Shown one piece after another: positions 9,871-19,311 of a stretch of DNA of 64,000 nt (position 1 is the stretch's first letter; each line of letters starts with the position of its first letter). The stretch covers positions 48,895-112,894 of the forward strand of contig CAIKNE010000126.1 of NCBI GenBank assembly GCA_903828695.1, given 5' to 3'. A program made the position numbers and the translations under genes. The notes beneath the pieces are model-generated. The model searched no databases, had not been told where the DNA came from, and worked only from the letters and a program-made list of their open reading frames with translations. The stretch is from an uncultured Burkholderiales bacterium (GTDB lineage Bacteria; Pseudomonadota; Gammaproteobacteria; Burkholderiales; Burkholderiaceae_C).

Positions 9871-10476
9871 ATGAGTCTATACGTTATTGATGATCATCCA
9901 CTCGTACGCCAAGCCATTGGCATGTTGCTACGAAGAATTCACCCCGCATCCAAGGTTGTTGAACTCGACCGCTATAGCGAGTTGCAGGCCGCACTGATCA
10001 AAAATGGAGAGCCTGAACTCTTTGTTCTCGATTTATTACTCCCAGGCATTAAAGGGGCTAGCGCCATCAGTGAGATCAAAGGCATGTACCCCAACTCGCC
10101 TTTGGTCGTCTTCTCAGCTATGCCTGCGGGCGAGGCAAAGGAGGCGTGCTTGGAGGCGGGTGCTGATCTATATATTGAGAAGACATCCAGCTCAAACGAT
10201 GTCTCTAGTGCTATTCAAGGTCTATTGCACGTTGATGAGGAGGGCGATGAAGAGGCGCTTCCTAGCCCAACTGGCGACACAAAACTGTCTAAACGCCAAA
10301 AGCAGCTCATCCTCATGCTTGATAGAGGGCTGAGCAACCGAGATATTGCTGCTGAACTCAACATCAGTGAGCACACCGTTAAAGTGCATCTTTGGAGGCT
10401 CTTTAGACGACTGGGGGTCAAGAGCAGAACTCAAACGCTGCACTTTGCCCGCTCGCGTGGACTTTTAATGAGCTGA
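9871..10476 (+). CDS. LuxR/FixJ-type response regulator (receiver + HTH)
   Basis: MSLYVIDDHPLVRQAIG, ELFVLDLLLPG receiver and LSKRQKQLILMLDRGLSNRDIAAELNISEHTVKVHLWRLFRRLGVKSRTQ HTH. Confidence 0.92.
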   Translation: MSLYVIDDHPLVRQAIGMLLRRIHPASKVVELDRYSELQAALIKNGEPELFVLDLLLPGIKGASAISEIKGMYPNSPLVVFSAMPAGEAKEACLEAGADLYIEKTSSSNDVSSAIQGLLHVDEEGDEEALPSPTGDTKLSKRQKQLILMLDRGLSNRDIAAELNISEHTVKVHLWRLFRRLGVKSRTQTLHFARSRGLLMS

Positions 10477-10522
10477 TTTTAAAAAATATCGCCGGACTCG
10501 AATAGCAACTCAAAGCAGTCTG

Positions 10523-10560
10523 AAAAAAACCATCTCAAGTCAAAATGAGATGGTTTTTTT
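10523..10560. terminator. Bidirectional Rho-independent terminator between convergent genes
   Basis: AAAAAACCATCTCA-agtcaaaa-TGAGATGGTTTTTT: 14-bp stem with A/T tracts on both sides. Confidence 0.9.
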
Positions 10561-11887
10561 AGTTCAATGCATCCACAATTGTTAAGCGCAGGTTCTGAGT
10601 GCCCACCTTCACAGGGCCTTTTGTGACCCCGTAGTCCCCCGCTTGGGGCATAGCATTACCTGACGCTGAAATACGCGCCTTAATCATCACCTCAGACACA
10701 GAGGATAAATTAGAAGCTGGATTCATGGCGTTGGTGTCATCCAATACAAAATCATAGGGCATATGCGCAACCGTTGTTTTAATCATCGCAAGCGGCATCC
10801 TTGAGCCGGACACCGGAACAGCATAAATAAACACCGTATCGCCAGGGTGAATCTTGGTTGCAAGCGTAGGAGATATCTCTACACGGCCTATGAGTTGCGA
10901 TTTTGCAGCGTCCATACCCTTGGATGCAGATTGAGCCAAGGGCTTCACACCCAATCGCTCCTGCGCTTTTGCAATGGCATCTGTTAGTGCAGCGTTATCA
11001 GGCGAGTTAGGTGGAACAAATTTTTGAACATGTTGCCAATACTTTAAAGCTTCAGAGTAATGCTCCTCAGAAAACGCAGCGCTTCCCGCTAGTAAAAGAG
11101 CGTTGCCTTGGTCGGGATTTGCCTTGAGTACTCTTGCAATAATCGACCAAGGCTCACCTTTAAAGCTGCCGTGATTGATCTGCGCCAGCACTTCAGCACG
11201 CTCGATCTCCACATCATCGTTTTGACTCAAACTCAGCGACTTGGTTAAGGCCTTTTCTGCGCTCTCAAAGTGGGACAAAGAACGCTCAACGCGGGCAAGC
11301 ATGACCCAACCATCTGCATTATTAGGCTCTTGCGCCAAACGCTTGGTCAACTCGTCCGCCATTTGAGCTAGTTTCTCGGGAGTGAAAGCCTCATCGGCGG
11401 GGCCAGCGGTGGTCTCCACATAATCCAGCGCAGTAGGCGTGCCCACTACGGAATAGAGAGCTATGGATAAAACAGGTATCAAAACAGCCAAAGCCGGAAC
11501 CGTCCAACGAATCCAAGGTGTTTGTTTGCGCTGAGAAGCAAAGACAGCAGAGTCATTTGGATCAAAGGCTTCCTTGCTTTTTGCGTCGTACCCGCCCATA
11601 TGAGCCAAAGACTGGGTCTGAGCCTGCGAGTCCTCAACGAGTCGCTGGGCGAGCTCCTCTCTGGCAACTTCGAACTCATGCTCAGTCATACGACCAATTT
11701 CAAACTCAGCCGCCAACTCCGTCAACTGCTCTCGGTACACAGCGACATTGGCCATCATGGCCTCTTTAGGATCGAGTTGTAGGGCACGGCTTTTGTAAAC
11801 CGCCGACTTTAAAGCAGCCCAAAAAAATGCAACGACCAGGACCAGCAACACGAACGCTAGAAGGACAAATAAAAGAGTCTCGTTCAC
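10559..11887 (-). CDS. ccmI: Cytochrome c biogenesis protein CcmI (TPR domain)
   Basis: N-terminal TM followed by KSRALQLDPKEAMMANVAVYREQLTELAAEFEIGRMTEHEFEVAREEL; TPR region; last gene of ccm cluster. Confidence 0.88.
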   Translation of the reverse strand: MNETLLFVLLAFVLLVLVVAFFWAALKSAVYKSRALQLDPKEAMMANVAVYREQLTELAAEFEIGRMTEHEFEVAREELAQRLVEDSQAQTQSLAHMGGYDAKSKEAFDPNDSAVFASQRKQTPWIRWTVPALAVLIPVLSIALYSVVGTPTALDYVETTAGPADEAFTPEKLAQMADELTKRLAQEPNNADGWVMLARVERSLSHFESAEKALTKSLSLSQNDDVEIERAEVLAQINHGSFKGEPWSIIARVLKANPDQGNALLLAGSAAFSEEHYSEALKYWQHVQKFVPPNSPDNAALTDAIAKAQERLGVKPLAQSASKGMDAAKSQLIGRVEISPTLATKIHPGDTVFIYAVPVSGSRMPLAMIKTTVAHMPYDFVLDDTNAMNPASNLSSVSEVMIKARISASGNAMPQAGDYGVTKGPVKVGTQNLRLTIVDALN

Positions 11888-11888
11888 A

Positions 11889-12452
11889 TCATTCCTTATG
11901 CGCGTGGTGAACAGATTCTTGGGCGTGTGAGCCCATGTCTGAATCTGGAGTTAAATTTAAATCAGGCACAGTGGCATTGATTGTTGCGAGTTGTTGGGAC
12001 TGAATTTTTTTATTTCTTTTGTCAATCACCATCAATAAGATAACCAGCCCAATCAAAAGACATGCAAAGGGACCAAACCACAAGAGCCAGGTCATTGGTT
12101 TGACTGCGGGGCGGTACAAAACAAAGTCGCCGTATCGCTCCACCAAATAGTCTTTAATCTCTTGATCGGTTTTTCCTTTAACAATTTGCTCTCGCACCTG
12201 CGCGCGCAAATCCTCAGCCAAATCCGCCCTAGAAGAGGCGAGAGATTCATTTTGACAAACCAAACATCTCAACTCATCGGCGATGTGAACAAGCCTTGCC
12301 TCCACCTGTGCATCACTCGCCATCAGTTCAGCCTCTTTGGCCAACACAGGATTGACCAACAAAAGCAGCGAAAGCGCACCAACACCCAGCACCCTCGTCC
12401 AACCAAGAGAGATAAATCTTAATTTTTGCTTTGCATATTGAGTCAAATTCAT
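11889..12452 (-). CDS. ccmH: Cytochrome c-type biogenesis protein CcmH
   Basis: LRCLVCQNESLASSRADLAEDLRAQVREQI: LRCxxCQ motif of CcmH/CcmL. Confidence 0.93.
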   Translation of the reverse strand: MNLTQYAKQKLRFISLGWTRVLGVGALSLLLLVNPVLAKEAELMASDAQVEARLVHIADELRCLVCQNESLASSRADLAEDLRAQVREQIVKGKTDQEIKDYLVERYGDFVLYRPAVKPMTWLLWFGPFACLLIGLVILLMVIDKRNKKIQSQQLATINATVPDLNLTPDSDMGSHAQESVHHAHKE

Positions 12453-13030
12453 GAGTTCTCCAAACCACGTAATATCGGTAGTAAGGTTTCGGTCAATATT
12501 TGCGGTGTCACGGGTCCAATTTGCTTGTACCGAATGACTCCATTTTTATCGATGATATAGGTCTCTGGGACGCCGTAAACGCCGTAATCAATGCCCACAC
12601 GCCCGTCAAGATCCATCACTGATAAAGTGTAAGGATTGCCGTGACGCTCAAGCCATACCGAACCCCTCGAGCGGGCTAAGCTCAGTTGCGCATCTGGCGT
12701 GAGTTTTTTCTCCGGATCATCTTGAGGCTGAATCTCCTTGTAGCTTAGTCCAACAATAGGTACGCCTATTTGCTTGGCAAATGCAACAAGTACGGGGTGC
12801 TCCTCTCGACAACTCACGCACCAAGTAGCCCAAACGTTAAGCATCCAAACGCGTCCCTTGTAGTCCTGTGGGCTAAAAGGTGTGTTACCCGATAAAGTTT
12901 GCAAAGAAAAATCGGGCGCTGCCCGGTTAATGAGCGGGGAGGGGATTTCGTGTGGGTCACGGCGCAGACCAACGGCCAAAAAAACCACCAAAACCAAAAA
13001 TAAAACCAAAGGAATTAAAAACTTTTTCAT
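12449..13030 (-). CDS. ccmG: Thiol:disulfide interchange protein CcmG/DsbE
   Basis: WMLNVWATWCVSCREEHPVL thioredoxin-fold active site, YGVYGVPETYIIDKNG; overlaps ccmH by 4 bp. Confidence 0.93.
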   Translation of the reverse strand: MKKFLIPLVLFLVLVVFLAVGLRRDPHEIPSPLINRAAPDFSLQTLSGNTPFSPQDYKGRVWMLNVWATWCVSCREEHPVLVAFAKQIGVPIVGLSYKEIQPQDDPEKKLTPDAQLSLARSRGSVWLERHGNPYTLSVMDLDGRVGIDYGVYGVPETYIIDKNGVIRYKQIGPVTPQILTETLLPILRGLENS

Positions 13031-13041
13031 TTGCGTTAATC

Positions 13042-15168
13042 CTAAGTCGCTGATTGAACGCCTGAGTCGGTGTGCAAAGACGCAGACTGGGACAACTCAT
13101 GAGCGGTGGAGTCAACTTCCAATGTTTGTGCTTGAGAGTTGACTGCCTCTGGTGACCCAGACTCCAAGGAGTCTTCACCTATCTCACGCTCGTCACCATC
13201 CTTAACATCAGCCCCCATCGATAGCGCTTGACCCGCCGTTTGCAAAGGACTTTGCGCGTTGGCTCGACGGTACCTGCGATCAAGAGAGGCCAATAAACCG
13301 CCTAAGACCATCATCAACACACCCACCCACAACCAAGGCACAAAGGGTTTGTAATATATGCGCATGCTCCACTGATGAGCATCCCCGGGGAGGGGGTCTC
13401 CTAAAGAGACGTATAAATCTCGCCATAAATTAGAGCTGATAGCGGCCTCGGTCATTGGCATCGCAGATGAGAGGTAGTGTCTTTTCTCAGGTTTTAAGAT
13501 TTCAGTACTTTCACCTGAATTGAAAACCTCAATTTGCGCTTGACTGGCTGTGTAATTGGGGCCCTTGACCTCACCAATCGCGTTCAAGCGAAAGACATAG
13601 GGCTGGATCGTGACCTCATCTCCGATCGCCATTTTCACGTCCCGCTCTACCTCAAAGGATTTCACGCCCGTCACTCCCAGCACGACAATAGCCAAACCAA
13701 GGTGTGCAAAGTGCTGCCCCCAAAAAGAGCCTCCTATGCGACCGGGCTTGAGGACTCGCTCGACCATGTGCTGCACGGTGCCTAGACCAACCCACAACCC
13801 CAAAGTCCAACCTAAGAAAACCCCAAACGACCACTCACCAATAAGAAAGGGCAAGGACGCTCCAAGGACCACACTCAGTAGTGCAGTCCATCGCAGGTGC
13901 ATGAACATATCTTGCAAATTAGCGTTTCTCCACTTGGCAACGGTACCAGGTATCAATAGGAAAAGTATGGGGACCATCAACGGGGCAAATACCAAATTGA
14001 AATAAGGAGGTCCCACCGATAACTTACCCAAATTCAGTGCATCGATGACCAATGGGTACAAAGTTCCCAATAAAACCGCAGCCGTTGCCACGCTGAGCAA
14101 AACGCTGTTGATCAACATAAAGGTTTCCCTGGACAACAAACCCATCGTACCGCCAAGGGTTACCTTAGGTGCCCGCCAGGCAAACAAAGTAAGGGATGAG
14201 CCCACAACAATGGCCAAAAAACAAAGTACAAAGATACCTCTGGTGGGGTCTGCAGCAAAGGCGTGCACGGATGTCAAAACGCCTGAGCGAACCAAAAACG
14301 TACCCAGCAAAGAAAGCGAGAAGGCAGCGATGGCCAATAGAACGGTCCAGGCCTTAAATCCACCTCTTTTTTCTGTAACCATCAAAGAGTGAATCAGCGC
14401 CGTTGAGACCAGCCACGGCATCAATGATGCGTTCTCCACAGGATCCCAAAACCACCACCCCCCCCATCCGAGCTCGTAGTAGGCCCACCAAGAACCCAGG
14501 CCAATTCCAAGTGTCAAAAAAGACCACGCAATAACAGTCCAGGGCCTTGACCAACGCGACCACGCTGAGTCGAGTCGACCCGTAATTAAAGCTGCAATTG
14601 CAAATGCAAATGCAACTGACATACCCACGTAACCCATATAAAGCATGGGAGGATGAATCACCAACCCAGGATCTTGTAGCAAAGGATTTAAGTCCCGACC
14701 TTCTGCAGGAACGGGTAGCTCTCTAAGAAATGGGTTGGAGGTAAACAATATAAAGAGTATGAACCCAACAGAGATGAAACCCAAGACACTCAAAACGCGG
14801 GAGATGACTCCAATGGGAAGACTCTTTGAAAAATAAGCGACCAAAGATGTCCAAACAGACAACATTAAAATCCAAAGCATCAATGAGCCTTCATGCCCCC
14901 CCCAAACCGCAGCAATCTTGTAAGGCGTGGGCAATAGGTGGTTTGAGTGCTCAGCAACGTAGGCAATTGAGAAATCGTCCCTCAAAAACCCCGTCAACAA
15001 ACACCCGTACGCACCCGCCACCAAGGCGAACTGTAACCATGCAGTGGGTCGAGCAAGGTACTGCCAAGCATGTTGCTTGGTGAGAGAGCCGACTAAGGGA
15101 AGTACACACTGCACAAGCGCAACGAGTAGCGCCAAAATCAATATATATTGACCTAACTCAGCAATCAT
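13042..15168 (-). CDS. ccmF: Heme lyase subunit CcmF
   Basis: 708 aa; WWD domain ELGWGGWWFWDPVENASLMPWL, AVWGGHEGSLMLW. Confidence 0.95.
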   Translation of the reverse strand: MIAELGQYILILALLVALVQCVLPLVGSLTKQHAWQYLARPTAWLQFALVAGAYGCLLTGFLRDDFSIAYVAEHSNHLLPTPYKIAAVWGGHEGSLMLWILMLSVWTSLVAYFSKSLPIGVISRVLSVLGFISVGFILFILFTSNPFLRELPVPAEGRDLNPLLQDPGLVIHPPMLYMGYVGMSVAFAFAIAALITGRLDSAWSRWSRPWTVIAWSFLTLGIGLGSWWAYYELGWGGWWFWDPVENASLMPWLVSTALIHSLMVTEKRGGFKAWTVLLAIAAFSLSLLGTFLVRSGVLTSVHAFAADPTRGIFVLCFLAIVVGSSLTLFAWRAPKVTLGGTMGLLSRETFMLINSVLLSVATAAVLLGTLYPLVIDALNLGKLSVGPPYFNLVFAPLMVPILFLLIPGTVAKWRNANLQDMFMHLRWTALLSVVLGASLPFLIGEWSFGVFLGWTLGLWVGLGTVQHMVERVLKPGRIGGSFWGQHFAHLGLAIVVLGVTGVKSFEVERDVKMAIGDEVTIQPYVFRLNAIGEVKGPNYTASQAQIEVFNSGESTEILKPEKRHYLSSAMPMTEAAISSNLWRDLYVSLGDPLPGDAHQWSMRIYYKPFVPWLWVGVLMMVLGGLLASLDRRYRRANAQSPLQTAGQALSMGADVKDGDEREIGEDSLESGSPEAVNSQAQTLEVDSTAHELSQSASLHTDSGVQSAT

Positions 15169-15230
15169 TTAAGGCCTTTAGTTGAAATTTTTCTGTAATC
15201 CACACCGTTCATAAGAAATATGTTCTTTAT

Positions 15231-15695
15231 TTATTGGGTTTCATTGGGGTTGGGTTTTAAAGATTTTGCTGCCCGTTCAAGGGCGGCCTTGTCCATCGCA
15301 CTCTTGGCCTCGGGGGGCATGTAATTCTCATCATGCTTGGCCAAGACCTCGGTTGCTTGAAAGATTCCTTGATCATTCAAGCGTCCCTGAGCGACTACGC
15401 CCTTTCCTTCTTTGAACAGATCGGGCAAAAGTCCCGTGTAATGAACACTGACTTCGTTTGTGAAATCAGTCACAACAAACTCAATTTCATCGCTCCCCTT
15501 TTTGAGCGATCCTTCTCTGACCATCCCGCCAATCCGAAATAGCCGATTCCTGGGAGCCTCACCCTTAGCCACTTGAGATGGGGTGAAGAAGAAAACCAAA
15601 TTACTTTGAAAAGCGTTTAACACAAAAGCCGCAGCAATACAAAGTACGGCTATACCGACCGTGATAAACCAAAATCGTTTTTTTCTAGGGGTCAT
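15231..15695 (-). CDS. ccmE: Heme chaperone CcmE
   Basis: FRIGGMVREGSLKKGSDEIEFVVTD and EVLAKHDENYMPPE (heme-binding H with YMP motif). Confidence 0.95.
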   Translation of the reverse strand: MTPRKKRFWFITVGIAVLCIAAAFVLNAFQSNLVFFFTPSQVAKGEAPRNRLFRIGGMVREGSLKKGSDEIEFVVTDFTNEVSVHYTGLLPDLFKEGKGVVAQGRLNDQGIFQATEVLAKHDENYMPPEAKSAMDKAALERAAKSLKPNPNETQ

Positions 15696-15741
15696 TGAAT
15701 GGCGCTATTTTGAAATAGGATGTAGGCTGATGAGGGTGTTT

Positions 15742-15918
15742 TTATTGAGGCAACGCTGGGTCTGTATTGGCTTGGACCCACTCAATTGCCTGCTTTCTCG
15801 CACGTACGATCTGGTTGAGCTCAAGGGCTAATAGTAAAAAAGTAACCCCAACACTGCTCCAGACGTAGCCTGCATAGCCACCCATTGCGAAGAACTCCCA
15901 CCAACTACTCCAGTTCAT
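15742..15918 (-). CDS. ccmD: Heme exporter protein CcmD
   Basis: Manual reverse-strand translation: MNWSSWWEFFAMGGYAGYVWSSVGVTFLLLALELNQIVRARKQAIEWVQANTDPALPQ*, 58 aa, single TM, between ccmE and ccmC; absent from ORF track. Confidence 0.9.
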   Translation of the reverse strand: MNWSSWWEFFAMGGYAGYVWSSVGVTFLLLALELNQIVRARKQAIEWVQANTDPALPQ

Positions 15919-16092
15919 GCATACCTTCCTTGCATTATCAGTTTTAAGCCAAAGCTAAAATTCAATTTACTTTTTCCCGCGATTCTCGCGACTTTTATAC
16001 CTGCTCACCCTTGGATTGTTTCACACCCTGAGCCTTCCCTAAGTTTTGCGCAAAAAAGGACCTTGAAATAATCTCCAAAGTCCCCAAAAACT

Positions 16093-16833
16093 TTAATCCA
16101 CAACCTCCGCTAGAGACTGCACCCATTTGGTCGTGCTCTCTCGCTCCAAGATCAAAGTTCGTACACGGTACAACGCAACCGCAATCGAATACATCCAAAA
16201 AGCAAGGGCCATTAAAAGCATACCCAATAGCATCAGGTGGGCCATGCTGGGCGCTTTGGTCATCGAAATTGAAGCGCCTTGGTGCAAAGTATTCCACCAA
16301 GTCACTGAGAAATAAATAATAGGGACATTGATCGATCCAACCAACGCCAATATGGCACCCGCTTTATCTCTTCTGATAGGGTTATCAATCGCCGAGGTAA
16401 GAGCGATATAGCCCAAATAGAGAAACAATAAAATCAACTCAGACGTGAGCCTTGCATCCCAAACCCACCAAGCCCCCCACATGGGCTTACCCCACATCGC
16501 ACCCGTCCACAGGGAGAGGAAAGCAAAGATTGCACCTGTGGGCGCTAACGCCGCTGTCATCATCCCAGACAGGCGCGTTTTAAAGGTAAGACCCAAAAAA
16601 CTCCAAAAGGCCATAGCCATAAAAATAATCATGGACATCCAAGACGCGGGAACGTGCAGGAAAATGATCCTGTAACCCTCCCCTTGCTGAGCATCGGTTG
16701 GGGCCATTCCCAGTCCGACCCAAAGGCCTGCAATGGTCAACAAAACTCCCGCCCCACTAAACCATGGAATCAACTTTCCAGACAAGCTGTAAAAAGCTTG
16801 GGGAGGCGCGTACTTGAAGAAAAATCCCATCAT
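16093..16833 (-). CDS. ccmC: Heme ABC transporter permease CcmC
   Basis: FLHVPASWMSM, WGKPMWGAWWVWDARLTSELILLFLYLGY. Confidence 0.95.
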   Translation of the reverse strand: MMGFFFKYAPPQAFYSLSGKLIPWFSGAGVLLTIAGLWVGLGMAPTDAQQGEGYRIIFLHVPASWMSMIIFMAMAFWSFLGLTFKTRLSGMMTAALAPTGAIFAFLSLWTGAMWGKPMWGAWWVWDARLTSELILLFLYLGYIALTSAIDNPIRRDKAGAILALVGSINVPIIYFSVTWWNTLHQGASISMTKAPSMAHLMLLGMLLMALAFWMYSIAVALYRVRTLILERESTTKWVQSLAEVVD

Positions 16834-16900
16834 TTTTTTATCCGTTTCGTTCTTGCTATACCCGTAATCCCAATCACAGCCTACATCGTTTCACTCATAC

Positions 16901-17566
16901 TCACTCAAACGCCACCCTCAAAGCCGCCGCACAAGCCCATGGGCTGAAAAAAACAGCTGGCATGAGCATGGCCATCAAAATGGAGAAGTACGCCTGCGAG
17001 CCCAAACCCGCTGCGAGGGACTCTACCGCACCGCAGCCAAAGACCAACACGGGTACAAAAAGGGGTAGTACGAGCAGTGAAATCAACACGCCACCCCCCC
17101 TTAATCCGAGTGTTAATGCAGATGCAATCGCACCTAAACAAGACAGAATCGGCGTACCTATTAAAAGCGTCCCCATCAAAACGAGCACAAATTCAATAGG
17201 CAAATCAAACATCAAACCTAGGACTGGGGCCAAAATAACCAAGGGCAAACCACACAGCGCCCAATGCGAAATTATTTTTGCAAAAACAAGTAATGACAGA
17301 TTGTGCGGAGTCAATACGAGTTGCTCCAAACTGCCGTCTTGCCAATCCGCCTCAAACAAACGGCCTAACGTTAGCATCGAAGACAAAAGCGCTCCTACCC
17401 ATAGTATTCCAGGTGCTATGCGTCTCAAAATATCCAAATCCGATCCAATCGCAAGAGGAAACAGGGTCGCAACCACCAGATAAAAGAACAGCCCACTGAG
17501 CACCTCAACCTTGCGGTGCATCGCAACCCTTAAATCCCGTTTCAAGATTGCAGTAAAAGCCTTCAT
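16901..17566 (-). CDS. ccmB: Heme exporter permease CcmB
   Basis: FTAILKRDLRVAMHRKVEVLSGLFFYLVVATLFPLAIG, LLSSMLTLGRLFEADWQDGSLEQLVL. Confidence 0.95.
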   Translation of the reverse strand: MKAFTAILKRDLRVAMHRKVEVLSGLFFYLVVATLFPLAIGSDLDILRRIAPGILWVGALLSSMLTLGRLFEADWQDGSLEQLVLTPHNLSLLVFAKIISHWALCGLPLVILAPVLGLMFDLPIEFVLVLMGTLLIGTPILSCLGAIASALTLGLRGGGVLISLLVLPLFVPVLVFGCGAVESLAAGLGSQAYFSILMAMLMPAVFFSPWACAAALRVAFE

Positions 17567-18192
17567 TTAGACAACATGAGCACGCGGCCCAATCCACTGA
17601 GTTGAATGGGTTGGTGACTGGTCAAAATGACCAGTCCTGCGCTGTTCAAATGCTGCTCCAACAACTGTGTAAAGAGATCTACCGTATGACTATCCAGCGC
17701 AACCAATGGCTCGTCTAATACCCACAGGGGTGCGCGCGCGAGTTTGAGTTTTGCCAATGCGACTCTGCGCTTTTGACCTTGAGAGAGGATCCCCAGTGGC
17801 ACATGCTCCCTGCCCTTTAGACCAAAGTGGGCTAGAGCCTGCTTTAAATCCAAATCCTGTGCAGGCACTCCCATTAAGGCGCACTCAATGGCTAGGTTCT
17901 CAAACGCGGTGAGCTCCTCTTTGAGGGCAAGCTTGTGGCCCACAAAGAAGATGTCTTTCAAATAAAGAGGTAAATCTTCATGTATATTTTTTCCCCGCCA
18001 AAGCACCTCACCCTCATCCAAGGGTGCAAGTGAACAAATAACCCTCAACAAACTCGTTTTGCCAATACCGTTGTCCCCTTGCAAATGCAACCACTCGCCC
18101 GGATTCAACGAGAAACTCAAATCACGTAAAAGCTCTCTCCCACCCCTGGATAAAGAGAGATTCTTAATTTCTAAACGATTGGGTAAGGTCAC
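17563..18192 (-). CDS. ccmA: Heme exporter ATP-binding protein CcmA
   Basis: Walker A QGDNGIGKTSLLR, signature LSQGQKRRVALAKL, Walker B LWVLDEPLVALD; overlaps ccmB. Confidence 0.94.
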   Translation of the reverse strand: MTLPNRLEIKNLSLSRGGRELLRDLSFSLNPGEWLHLQGDNGIGKTSLLRVICSLAPLDEGEVLWRGKNIHEDLPLYLKDIFFVGHKLALKEELTAFENLAIECALMGVPAQDLDLKQALAHFGLKGREHVPLGILSQGQKRRVALAKLKLARAPLWVLDEPLVALDSHTVDLFTQLLEQHLNSAGLVILTSHQPIQLSGLGRVLMLSK

Positions 18193-18280
18193 AAGGGATC
18201 AGCAGTCAAACGAAAAAGCAATTATTCAAGCACCTAAAATTAACACAAAGTTGCTAGAAAATCTTTTACTTCCGTGTCGG

Positions 18281-19270
18281 TTAATCTGCGCGGGCTCCGG
18301 ATGCTTTCACAATAGCGCCCCAACGCGGAACCTCCATTTTGTCCAGCTCCGCCATTTGCTCTGGAGTGGATCCACTGACTATGTAGCCAGATTCACTCAT
18401 TCTCCTAACAAAGTCGGGAGACTTAAGCCCCTTGAGCATTTCAGTATTGAGTTTTGTAATGATTTCTTTGGGGGTGCCGCTGGGCGCTACTAAACCAAAC
18501 CAAACCCCTGACTCATAACCAGCAACACCTGCCTCTGCCATGGTCGGCAGATCGGGCAAAAACGGATCGCGCTTGGCCCCTGTAGTTGCTATTGCCCTTA
18601 ATTTACCGGACTTAATGAAAGGCATAGAGGAAGGAATGTTGTCAAACATCATCATGACTTGACCACCCATCAAATCTGTAAGTGCCGGTGAACTGCCCTT
18701 ATAGGGAATGTGGACCAAGTCAACCTTTGCCAAGCTCTTGAACATCTCACCCGACATATGAATACTTGTGCCGCTGCCACTGGAGGCGTAGTTCAGTTCT
18801 CCGGGGGTTGCCTTGGCCATGGCGATCAACTCTGGGACAGAGTGGATTTTGGAGTTAACAGGTACCACCAACACATTGTTCATGGAAACGATGGTGCCAA
18901 TAGGCGCAAAGTCTTTGCTTGGATTAAAAGGCATCTTAGAGTAAAGAGCAGGATTGATGGCCTGGATGCCACTGGTGGTGAGCATGATGGTGTAGCCGTC
19001 CGCTGCAGCGTGCGCCACCTCCGAGCCGCCGATATTTCCACCCGCACCTGGACGGTTATCTACGGTCACCGGTTGACCCAAGTTCTTAGACAACTCTAAA
19101 GCAATAGCTCTAGAAGCAATATCTACTGCACCCCCCGGGGTGAAGGGGCATACCAAACGAATGGGTCTATTGGGAAAGGTATCGGCAACGCCTGCATGCG
19201 CCAAACCACATAAACCTAAATACACCGCAGTGCAAAAGGCAAGCGTTTTTCTATTCAAAAGCATCATCAT
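18281..19270 (-). CDS. Bug-family tripartite tricarboxylate transporter substrate-binding protein
   Basis: FPNRPIRLVCPFTPGGAVDIASRAIALELSKNLGQPVTVDNRPGAGGNIGGSEVA, typical Bug receptor. Confidence 0.93.
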   Translation of the reverse strand: MMMLLNRKTLAFCTAVYLGLCGLAHAGVADTFPNRPIRLVCPFTPGGAVDIASRAIALELSKNLGQPVTVDNRPGAGGNIGGSEVAHAAADGYTIMLTTSGIQAINPALYSKMPFNPSKDFAPIGTIVSMNNVLVVPVNSKIHSVPELIAMAKATPGELNYASSGSGTSIHMSGEMFKSLAKVDLVHIPYKGSSPALTDLMGGQVMMMFDNIPSSMPFIKSGKLRAIATTGAKRDPFLPDLPTMAEAGVAGYESGVWFGLVAPSGTPKEIITKLNTEMLKGLKSPDFVRRMSESGYIVSGSTPEQMAELDKMEVPRWGAIVKASGARAD

Positions 19271-19311
19271 GAAAATCCTTTTTTAAGTCATCTTAGATCT
19301 TTTTTAAGACC

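Noticed and set aside
13610-14005. 131-aa plus-strand ORF inside ccmF
   Set aside because: Antisense to conserved ccmF; no recognisable domain, Thr/Pro/Lys-biased composition
16962-17483. 173-aa plus-strand ORF opposite ccmB
   Set aside because: Shadow ORF of the hydrophobic ccmB codons; low-complexity Lys/Thr/Pro content
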